Source of the DNA: Bacillus sp. CHD6a
GTDB taxonomy: Bacteria > Bacillota > Bacilli > Bacillales > Bacillaceae_I
DNA length: 64,000 nt
Assembly: GCF_001293645.1 (NCBI RefSeq)
Contig: NZ_LBMD01000003.1
Span: 62,001 to 126,000, forward strand
Direction: 5' to 3'
Shown here: piece by piece, positions 35,772 to 42,659 of the stretch
How positions within the stretch are numbered: the stretch's first letter is position 1
Layout of the letters: each line of letters starts with the position of its first letter
Translations under genes and position numbers: made by a program
Notes under the pieces: model-generated
What the model was told of the DNA's origin: nothing
Database searches by the model: none
The model's input: only the letters and a program-made list of their open reading frames with translations

Positions 35772-35896
35772 AATTACCACCTCATACCAAATATACTATT
35801 TTTTTAATATTTTTCAATAGTTATGTAATTCATGAACAAGTGGCGACTCTCGAAACATTTTTTTACATTTTCTAAGGTGATTTGCCTGTTACTATA

Positions 35897-35925
35897 TTGT
35901 ATTGTTAGTTCAAAGGACATATAAT
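35897..35925 (+). promoter_or_regulatory. Likely sigma-A promoter of the second LCP gene
   Basis: Perfect TATAAT (35920-35925), 17-base spacer and a weak TTGTAT -35 (35897-35902), about 35 bases before the ATG. Confidence 0.6.
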
Positions 35926-35960
35926 TTAGTGGATAACTACAATAGGAAGAAGAGGATTGC

Positions 35961-36887
35961 ATGTTTAAAAAGAAATGGTTCAAAGTGTTAATCAGTATAC
36001 TTGCCCTATCTACAATAGGTGTAGGAATTTTCGCATTTAGTGTCTATAAATCTCTGGAAAACGCTGCAAGTTCCATGCACACTCCATTAGATCGGACTAA
36101 TTCTGACAAAAGACCAAATCAGGTAGATTTTAAACAACAGGATCCTTTGTCCTTCTTGATTTTGGGTGTGGATGAGCGACCTGGTGATAAAGGGCGTTCA
36201 GATTCAATGATTGTATTGACTGTAAACCCAAATGAAAAAACGATGCAAATGGTAAGTATCCCACGTGATACTAGAACAGAAATTATTGGAAAAGGTTTTG
36301 AAGATAAAATCAATCACGCTTATGCCTTTGGGGGACCAGAAATGTCTATTAAAACAGTGGAGAATTTTTTAGATATACCTATAGATTACTTTGTGCAAGT
36401 GAACATGGAGAGCTTTAAAGATATTGTGGATGCTGTCGGCGGCGTGACGGTTGATAATAAATTGGAATTTAGTCAAAACGGCCATTATTTTCCTTTAGGT
36501 GACATAGAATTGAATGGGGAAGAAGCATTAAGCTTTTCACGTATGCGTTCTTTAGATAGTGATTTTGGCCGTCAACAAAGACAAAGAGATGTTATACAAG
36601 GTGTCATAAATAAAGGAGCCAGCATTTCTTCTGTTACGAAAATTGATGATATATTGGGTATTCTAGGTGATAATGTTCGAACAAATTTGACTTTTGATGA
36701 AATGGTGGATATACAAAGCAATTATAAAGCTGCCCGTCATCATTTGTCTCAACATCAATTAACAGGTTCAGGTACCAAAATCGATAATATCTACTATTTA
36801 ATTGTTGCAGAGGAAGATCGTATCAACTTATCCAATCAGCTTAGAGAACATTTAGAGCTGGATGAAGAGGTCGCGAGTAAAAATTAA
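35961..36887 (+). CDS. LCP family cell-wall polymer transferase (second copy)
   Basis: Attaches lipid-linked polysaccharide to peptidoglycan. 308 residues: short basic tail, membrane helix about 8-30, LCP domain with FLILGVDERPGDKGRSDSMIV, the SIPRDTR motif, DKINHAYAFGG and DFGRQQRQRDVI. Similar in layout to the copy at 13030, so the locus has an LCP at each side. GGAAGAAGAGG precedes the ATG. Ends at a bidirectional terminator shared with the ywqE-type gene. Confidence 0.92.
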   Translation: MFKKKWFKVLISILALSTIGVGIFAFSVYKSLENAASSMHTPLDRTNSDKRPNQVDFKQQDPLSFLILGVDERPGDKGRSDSMIVLTVNPNEKTMQMVSIPRDTRTEIIGKGFEDKINHAYAFGGPEMSIKTVENFLDIPIDYFVQVNMESFKDIVDAVGGVTVDNKLEFSQNGHYFPLGDIELNGEEALSFSRMRSLDSDFGRQQRQRDVIQGVINKGASISSVTKIDDILGILGDNVRTNLTFDEMVDIQSNYKAARHHLSQHQLTGSGTKIDNIYYLIVAEEDRINLSNQLREHLELDEEVASKN

Positions 36888-36896
36888 TAACAATAA

Positions 36897-36920
36897 GGGG
36901 CTACCAAAGTTGGTAGCCCC
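36897..36920. terminator. Bidirectional terminator
   Basis: GGGGCTACC / GGTAGCCCC perfect stem (extendable by two bp), between convergent LCP and phosphatase genes. Confidence 0.82.
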
Positions 36921-36928
36921 TCCATTTA

Positions 36929-37699
36929 TTATCCTAATAGCCCAAACAATTTCCTCTTTTTGATTCTCTCCGGAATTTCCTTCATCATCATAGAACCTTC
37001 CACAAGCAACTCTGCATTTTCCATCAGAAGGTATTTCGCTTCCGTACCACATTCTTTTTCAATAACTTTATAAGCTTCAGCCATTTGAAAGCTTCTATTC
37101 TTAAGATTATGTGCGTCAGATGCAACAAGATGGGTAAGGTTGGCATCAATCAGGTCTAAGGAAAACTTTTTGATTTTCTTTCCAAACTTTCCTGCTACAC
37201 TAGATGCTGTTACTTGTGTACATGCACCTTTTTTAACTAGTTGGTATAGTTTTTCCGGGTTTTCAATCAATTCTGCATTCCGTTCAGGATGGACAATAAC
37301 AGGGGTCAAACCTTTCAGCTGAATATCATAGATGATCTTTTCCGCATAGAGGGGAACTTGGCTAGAAGGGAGTTCAATAAATACATATCTATCTGTATTG
37401 TTTATAGTAAGTAGTTCATTTCTCTCGTACTGTTCCAATAGTTCACCTGAAATACGGCACTCTTGTCCAGGCAGAATTGTTATGTCAATGCCTTCCTTTT
37501 CCAAGCGGTTATTAAGCTCCTTGACCTTCTCTAATATGTCATCTTTGGAATTCATGTACTGCCCATTATTATGATGGGGTGTTGCAACTATTGTAGTAAT
37601 TCCCTCTTTCACAGCAACCCTGGCCATCTCTAAGCTCTCCGTCATATGTCTTGCTCCATCATCCGTACCAGGAAGTATATGGCAATGAACATCGATCAT
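36929..37699 (-). CDS. ywqE: CpsB/CapC-type tyrosine phosphatase (YwqE-like)
   Basis: Metal-dependent PHP-fold phosphatase that removes phosphate from bacterial tyrosine kinases and sugar dehydrogenases. 256 residues (254 in B. subtilis YwqE). Metal sites: MIDVHCHILPGTDDGA (His5, His7), VATPHHN, PVIVHPERN and HLVASDAHNLKNR. Start after GGAGGGG. In B. subtilis ywqE follows its kinase genes ywqC-ywqD; here neither is present in the window. The WbpA-like dehydrogenase at 19239 is a possible target by analogy. Confidence 0.92.
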   Translation of the reverse strand: MIDVHCHILPGTDDGARHMTESLEMARVAVKEGITTIVATPHHNNGQYMNSKDDILEKVKELNNRLEKEGIDITILPGQECRISGELLEQYERNELLTINNTDRYVFIELPSSQVPLYAEKIIYDIQLKGLTPVIVHPERNAELIENPEKLYQLVKKGACTQVTASSVAGKFGKKIKKFSLDLIDANLTHLVASDAHNLKNRSFQMAEAYKVIEKECGTEAKYLLMENAELLVEGSMMMKEIPERIKKRKLFGLLG

Positions 37700-37715
37700 T
37701 ATTTCCCCTCCAAAA

Positions 37716-37762
37716 ATAGTACTTTTGCACTATCAATCGTTCTTTATATCGATTAGTACTAT
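37716..37762 (-). promoter_or_regulatory. Nested inverted repeat in the ywqE-type leader
   Basis: ATAGTACT (37716-37723) pairs with AGTACTAT (37755-37762); inside, AATCG (37735-37739) pairs with CGATT (37750-37754). It lies 17-63 bases before the start codon, so could be an operator or leader hairpin. The rest of the 315-bp gap up to 38014 shows no gene. Confidence 0.45.
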
Positions 37763-37989
37763 ATTATCATAGAAGAAAATCCTTGAGAACGGGTATATTT
37801 TGTCGAATTAGGTAAATACAGTGCTTCTTTCAACTTCCAACAAACAACTAAACCAAAAATTAATTATATCGGTAAAACAAAATATCCTTTATTCATTCTA
37901 TATTACGCATTTTTTGTGGAATAAAAGTTTTTTATAAATAACTACTTTTTAACTATTAAAAATTTTTATGTTGTGTCGATAAGAAAAAA

Positions 37990-38012
37990 AAGAAAAACAC
38001 CCCTAAAGGTGT
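37990..38012 (-). terminator. Short terminator after the class D sortase
   Basis: Minus strand ACACC, six-base loop, GGTGT, then TTTTTC and a long T-rich run. Stem only five bp but the U tract is strong; the sortase stop is three bases upstream. Confidence 0.6.
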
Positions 38013-38014
38013 CA

Positions 38015-38623
38015 TTATCTTGAATTAACAGGTTTAGCATATAAAATATATCTTTCAGGTGCCGCACCAGTAAGGGTAAAGGGATAACATGTGGTAAGAA
38101 GGAGATCTTCCTTTTCCTTTTGAAGGGTAATCACTGTTCTGTCATCCTCATCTACTATCTTGGAATCATAGATTTCATACATATATTCCCCATATGGCAT
38201 ATTCACATAGAATTTATCACCAATTTCCAGTTCACCTAAGCGAAGAAAAACAGTGTCTCGATGGCCTGAAAACACGATTTGGCCCTCTTCACCTGGAAAA
38301 GATGCGCCCTTAAAATGACCTACTCCCTTTTCCAGCTCTGCAGGGTCTGTTCCTTCTACTATTGGCAGTTCAGCTTCAAGTTTAGGGATTTTAAGTAAAC
38401 CTACAACTTCTCCTGTCTCAGGTGCATAATCATCCGGTTTCTTAGGACGATCTTTTTTTTCTAGTGTATTCTTTTCGCTTACCATTTCCTTCGTTATAGA
38501 GACAGCATCTTTAAGTGCCGCCTCTGTTTTTCTATCCATTGTAATTTTTTCAAAGAGGCCATAGCCAATAAAGGAAAGACCTGTAAAGATAAACAGAATA
38601 GCCACTATAATACCCTTTTTCAA
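38015..38623 (-). CDS. Class D sortase (no adjacent substrate)
   Basis: Membrane transpeptidase that anchors proteins to the wall. 202 residues: N-terminal membrane helix 5-24, linker, sortase barrel with His121 (SGHRDTVF), Cys179 (TTCYPF) and Arg191 (APERYIL), all three catalytic residues present. TTG start after AGAGGTGA. Neighbours are a phosphatase gene and a small membrane protein; no protein with an LPxTA/LPxTG tail is next to it. A second sortase at 49227 has its substrate beside it. Confidence 0.9.
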   Translation of the reverse strand: MKKGIIVAILFIFTGLSFIGYGLFEKITMDRKTEAALKDAVSITKEMVSEKNTLEKKDRPKKPDDYAPETGEVVGLLKIPKLEAELPIVEGTDPAELEKGVGHFKGASFPGEEGQIVFSGHRDTVFLRLGELEIGDKFYVNMPYGEYMYEIYDSKIVDEDDRTVITLQKEKEDLLLTTCYPFTLTGAAPERYILYAKPVNSR

Positions 38624-38707
38624 AGTTTATTTTCACCTCTTATACAATTTTGCTTTCACACTCATTTTACCTAATTTTAGAAAAACATCAACTACATGGT
38701 TAACTAT

Positions 38708-39025
38708 TTACAATAACTTATCAAACACACCACCCATTTTTTTCATAAAAATAGGCATAAAAGCAGTCATAAAATGTAGCCCTATTAAAGCAAAATAATA
38801 AAACTTAAACCTAGCCAACTTAAATACAAGCGGAATAATCACAAGAAGAATCCCCGCCACGCTTATTAGAGAATAGATCATAGTCCCTTGAGTTTCTCCA
38901 AAGGTTACAAGTAAATAAAAGAATCCCAAGATACTAATGTTGTATATTAAGAATATTAGTGAAAGTGTGAAGCAGATAAAATTAGCAGTACGCTTAAATA
39001 TTGATTTCCAATCTATGTTTTTCAT
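38708..39025 (-). CDS. Small hypothetical membrane protein
   Basis: Not recognised. 105 residues with three hydrophobic segments (about 14-40, 49-69, 74-93) and a basic N-terminus. ATG preceded by GGGGGACA. Lies 84 bases upstream of the sortase and may be co-transcribed with it. Confidence 0.6.
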   Translation of the reverse strand: MKNIDWKSIFKRTANFICFTLSLIFLIYNISILGFFYLLVTFGETQGTMIYSLISVAGILLVIIPLVFKLARFKFYYFALIGLHFMTAFMPIFMKKMGGVFDKLL

Positions 39026-39140
39026 CGTTCTATGTCCCCCTATAAAACATCATTCTTTTGTCTATTTATTTAGTTCGATATAAAAGTACATTTTTCCTGT
39101 TTTTTTCCTAATTCTGAAAAAAAGGTTGTCGAATTTAAAA

Positions 39141-39159
39141 AGACCCTAAGAAAGGGTCT
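39141..39159 (-). terminator. Terminator after the SPOR amidase
   Basis: Minus strand AGACCC, seven-base loop, GGGTCT, followed by TTTTTAAA; three bases after the stop codon. Confidence 0.75.
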
Positions 39160-39161
39160 CT

Positions 39162-39950
39162 TTAAATACCAATAAAGGTCGTATAGCCTTGGGACCTTAA
39201 TGTCGCAGCCAAACGGTCTGCATTTTCTTTTTGAGAGAAGGCTCCTGTCTGTACTTTGTATAGATTATCTTCTCTGAATACAAAGGTGTTAAAGCCTTTT
39301 TTGTTGAGTTCTGCTGCAAGACTATCCGCATTTTTCTTTGCACGGAATGCCCCTACTTGCACTTTATATATTTTTGTTGACGGGGGTGGTGTTGGTTTAA
39401 GTTTTAGATTAAAATATTCTACTAACCCTTCTGCAATAGCCAGGGCACATGTTCTACGGTAGCTATCCGTTTTCAATAACTGTGCTTCTGGATAGTAAGT
39501 CATAAATCCGCATTCACACAAGATGGATGCCATTGTTGTTTCCCGGAGAACATGGAAATTTGCTGATTTTATTCCTCTATCTCTTCTACCTGTTGCTTGG
39601 ATGAGTCTGCGGTGAACCATATTGACGAGGCGATCAGAGTTTGGGGACTGAACAATTGGAGTGTATGTTTCTATTCCTTGAGCGGTATTCCATCCTCCAT
39701 TACCAAAAGCATTTGCATGAATGGAGACAAATGCACGTGCTTCCCAGGCATTTGCTCTGTCTGTGCGTTCTTGTAAAGGGACATCTCTATCATCGGAGTG
39801 GGTGAAGAGTACTTCCACATCTTGGTAACGCAACAATTCCTGTCTTGTATATTGAGCAACTACCCTATTAAATTCATACTCTCTCATTCCATCGGGTGTA
39901 CGCTTTCCTGGAGTATTGTATCCATGGCCTGCGTCTAATACTATCTTCAT
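39162..39950 (-). CDS. N-acetylmuramoyl-L-alanine amidase with SPOR repeats (CwlC-like)
   Basis: Wall amidase, likely for mother-cell lysis during sporulation. 262 residues and no signal peptide, as in CwlC (255). Catalytic domain 1-185: His9 (DAGHGY), Glu24 (REYEFN), His78 (SIHANA) and Glu146 (LCECGFM). A proline linker follows, then two SPOR-type repeats at about 192-225 (YKVQVGAFRAKKNADSLA) and 228-262 (YKVQTGAFSQKENADRLA). RBS AGAGGTG. A CATA-type sigma-K -10-like sequence lies upstream, but no convincing -35, so regulation is inferred only from family. Not part of the polymer operons. Confidence 0.9.
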   Translation of the reverse strand: MKIVLDAGHGYNTPGKRTPDGMREYEFNRVVAQYTRQELLRYQDVEVLFTHSDDRDVPLQERTDRANAWEARAFVSIHANAFGNGGWNTAQGIETYTPIVQSPNSDRLVNMVHRRLIQATGRRDRGIKSANFHVLRETTMASILCECGFMTYYPEAQLLKTDSYRRTCALAIAEGLVEYFNLKLKPTPPPSTKIYKVQVGAFRAKKNADSLAAELNKKGFNTFVFREDNLYKVQTGAFSQKENADRLAATLRSQGYTTFIGI

Positions 39951-40173
39951 ACATTACACCTCTTTCTACAATTTTAGACCACTTGTACTATCATCATATG
40001 TCCGATTTGTAAAAGATTTACAAAAACAGGCATATAACCTGTCCACCTCCTTGTAACCTTTTATATTATTTAACGTCTAACTATACAAAGGTGGGTATGG
40101 GTTATATATAGTGGTGGAAAAGGGAGAAATAACTCATATGGTTAATCGATTCTACAAAAACGGAGGCGGAACT

Positions 40174-40731
40174 ATGTATAAAATGATGCTATTACTAATA
40201 GTTTTCACGATGCTGGCTGCATGTGGGACAGGCGGGAACTCTAATGAAGGAAGCCCAGAGACAAATGATAACTCATCAGGAAGTGAGGTAACAGATGGAG
40301 GAGAAGATAATTCCGACGGTACTGATGATGAGTCGGATGATACGGAAGAATCAAAGGAAGAATTGAAAAAGGACCTCGAAAGATCTAAAGAAGGAGAACT
40401 CGCAGGGCAAATTGAACGCCAAAATAAAGACTTTGTTTTTACCGTAACAAACAATCACGAGAAAGATGCTGACATTCACTTTTCTTCCGGCAAAGAATAT
40501 GACTATGTCGTACAAGATGCATCAGGAAAAACAATCAAAAGGCTCTCTACCGGCATGATGTACACCCAAGCAATAAAAGAACTCGTCTTGGCACCTGGTG
40601 AAAGCCTTGAATACCCTACAACTTACAAGGACGTAGCTGCAGACCTCCCACCAGGAGAATATAGTATTCAATTCATCTTCACTGGTTCGAACCATCATGC
40701 GACAGCAAAAGAAACCTTCACAGTCGAATAA
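40174..40731 (+). CDS. Lipoprotein with BsuPI-like domain
   Basis: Membrane-anchored lipoprotein of unknown role. From ATG 40174, 185 residues, with a lipobox TMLAAC (Cys17). The start is chosen because GGAGGCGG lies just upstream; in-frame starts from 40111 would spoil the signal. A long acidic Ser/Asp/Glu linker (about 22-75) leads to a BsuPI-type (intracellular proteinase inhibitor) beta-sandwich domain, about 80-185 (FVFTVTNNHEKDADIHFSSG, LPPGEYSIQFIFTG). Inhibition activity cannot be judged. Ends at a clear terminator. Confidence 0.82.
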   Translation: MYKMMLLLIVFTMLAACGTGGNSNEGSPETNDNSSGSEVTDGGEDNSDGTDDESDDTEESKEELKKDLERSKEGELAGQIERQNKDFVFTVTNNHEKDADIHFSSGKEYDYVVQDASGKTIKRLSTGMMYTQAIKELVLAPGESLEYPTTYKDVAADLPPGEYSIQFIFTGSNHHATAKETFTVE

Positions 40732-40802
40732 GGTGTACATTTGTCATGAGGTTGTAACTCCCTTCCAAAAAACCTATAATAGAACTAGAAGATTTTCCCG
40801 GC

Positions 40803-40838
40803 AAAGGTCTACGAAATGAAGTAGACCTTTTCGTTTTT
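40803..40838 (+). terminator. Terminator of the BsuPI lipoprotein gene
   Basis: Perfect 10-bp stem AAAGGTCTAC/GTAGACCTTT, eight-base loop, then TCGTTTTTT. Confidence 0.85.
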
Positions 40839-40927
40839 TGTTATAGATAGGCTCCCTGACCGCCTAAGAACGTTTGAAACTAAGAGTTGCAGAAGAGTTA
40901 ATGACACACTTCTTCACAACCGGTCCC

Positions 40928-41059
40928 CCCTGCTGCCTGCAGGGCAAGGTGTGAGACTCCTGCGGGGGATAACGGTAGCTTGAGACCCCACAGGCGAAGC
41001 CGAGGAGGCTCAAGCACCGTCCCGCGGAAAGCGAACACCTGGAACGGAAGGCAGTAGGG
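40928..41059. repeat. 126-132-bp intergenic inverted-repeat element, copy 0
   Basis: GC-rich element ending in CCCTGCTGCC / GGCAGTAGGG (one G-U) with the shared cores TTGAGACCCC, GAGGAGGCTC and GGAAAGCGAA. GACACACTT occurs at 40903-40911 and again at 41069-41077, flanking it. Shares core sequence with copies at 56732, 59571 and 59978. No coding potential seen. Confidence 0.8.
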
Positions 41060-41105
41060 AGTTATAGAGACACACTTTTTCAAACAATAATGGATGGTGA
41101 CAAAA

Positions 41106-42659
41106 ATGGAGCAGTTCGCAGCATGGCTAATAGATTCATACCCACTTACTAACGACAACAACAGAAACATCCTAAAAGAAGGCTTAAAACTGTTCCGCCA
41201 AGGTAACGTCATACACGCCTACCAAGAAGGCTCCACCATGACCGGAAAAGTCCAAGACAACGGCCAAAAACACGTCCTGCTTGACGAAGAAATCGGTGAC
41301 CTCAGCAGATGCTCATGCGGTGCAACGACCCTCTGCCCCCATCAGCTAGCCACCTTTCTTTCCGTCTGGTCACAATCCAAAACCATTGCCTCTCTGATCG
41401 ACGGCTGGAAGGAGCAAAGCACGGAAAACATCCTTCCAAGCCTAACATCAGCAACTATAAAAAAGGAAGCAACTAGCTATGAAGACAGTTCTCTTTCTAG
41501 CTGGCTTGATTTTGTAGACTATCAGCATCAGCAATATAAAAGTTCCATTCCTAGTAAACGAACCTATCTTACCGGCCTGACACACGCGTTCTTTCCTAAA
41601 CTGCGCACACAGGCTCCTAAGAAAGCGGAAATACGTCCATTATTTTTATTACACGCTTCTCTCTATTGTATGAAGCAGGTGATCAGCAACTATGATAGCT
41701 CACAGCCTTATCAATACATCGCAGATATTCTACATCGTTTTGTTGATATGGTGGAAGAGGAATCAAAAGGCTTGTTTCATAGCGCTATCGCCTTTCAACT
41801 AGACTCTTTGCTGAAAGAAAGCAGACAACTGATACGAGAAACGTTGTTGCAACAAGAGGAGCCTTTTATTAGGGAAATGTTTTATGTCTATCAATTCACC
41901 TGGAATGATGTTTTCCAACGTCGCAACTGGATGTCCTCAGAACTGAAAGAGCTAGAGGGTGACACTTCCATTCAGGCCGAGTTGGCAAAGACACATTTAT
42001 TATTTTTACAGAAAAAAGATGAAGAGGCATTGAAGTTGGTCAAGAAAAACAGCAGTCAGTATGCCCCCTATCTTTTCCATTGGTTACAATCCTTGGTTTC
42101 CAACAAAGCTAAGGACAGGTTAGAGAGCTGGCTAGCTGTCTCGTTGCCGATAGTGACCTCCTATATTCATTCAGAACCTACCTATGACCGGAAAAGGCAG
42201 CTGACCAAGCATCTGCTCAAGTTATTGACGGAGTTTGCAATGGAAACTAGGCAAGATAAACTCTATAAAGAAGCAATGCGAAAATTGATGCCTTATAGTT
42301 ACGGTGAATATGAATGGTACCTGTTTGAAACGAAGAACTTCCGCCAGTGGGTGGAGTTACAGCTTTGGATGGGCTTTGAGCTAAGCGGTTTGGAAGCTTA
42401 TAAGCTGAAAGAAATCAAAAAAACCGATGCCTATGCACTTTTCCCCCTCTATCATGTGGCGATAAACAAGGCATTGGAGCAGCGAAATAAAACCGCTTAT
42501 AAAGAAGCGACATCGTTATTGAAAACATTACATAGTCTCTATAAAAAAGAGAAACTTGAAGACATCTGGCTTCAGTATTTATTGCAGCTAAAAGAAGGAA
42601 CGAAGCGACTCCGCTCCTTCCAAGAAGAATTAAAAAAGGGAAGATTCAGTTATGATTAA
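41106..42659 (+). CDS. SWIM zinc-finger protein (YwqB-like)
   Basis: Partner of a SNF2-type helicase; SWIM domains bind DNA or proteins. About 517 residues with the SWIM zinc motif CSCGATTLCPHQLA near residue 63 (CxCx6CxH), followed by a long, mostly helical region without recognised domain. ATG 41106 is preferred over in-frame ATG 41094 because GGATGGTGA lies five bases before it. The stop overlaps the helicase start by eight bases, so the two are translated together, as in the ywqB-ywqA pair of B. subtilis. Confidence 0.85.
   Translation: MEQFAAWLIDSYPLTNDNNRNILKEGLKLFRQGNVIHAYQEGSTMTGKVQDNGQKHVLLDEEIGDLSRCSCGATTLCPHQLATFLSVWSQSKTIASLIDGWKEQSTENILPSLTSATIKKEATSYEDSSLSSWLDFVDYQHQQYKSSIPSKRTYLTGLTHAFFPKLRTQAPKKAEIRPLFLLHASLYCMKQVISNYDSSQPYQYIADILHRFVDMVEEESKGLFHSAIAFQLDSLLKESRQLIRETLLQQEEPFIREMFYVYQFTWNDVFQRRNWMSSELKELEGDTSIQAELAKTHLLFLQKKDEEALKLVKKNSSQYAPYLFHWLQSLVSNKAKDRLESWLAVSLPIVTSYIHSEPTYDRKRQLTKHLLKLLTEFAMETRQDKLYKEAMRKLMPYSYGEYEWYLFETKNFRQWVELQLWMGFELSGLEAYKLKEIKKTDAYALFPLYHVAINKALEQRNKTAYKEATSLLKTLHSLYKKEKLEDIWLQYLLQLKEGTKRLRSFQEELKKGRFSYD

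Noticed and set aside
39951-40030. Sigma-K promoter for the CwlC-like amidase
   Set aside because: A CATA-type -10-like sequence is present but the -35 AC element is not at a suitable distance.
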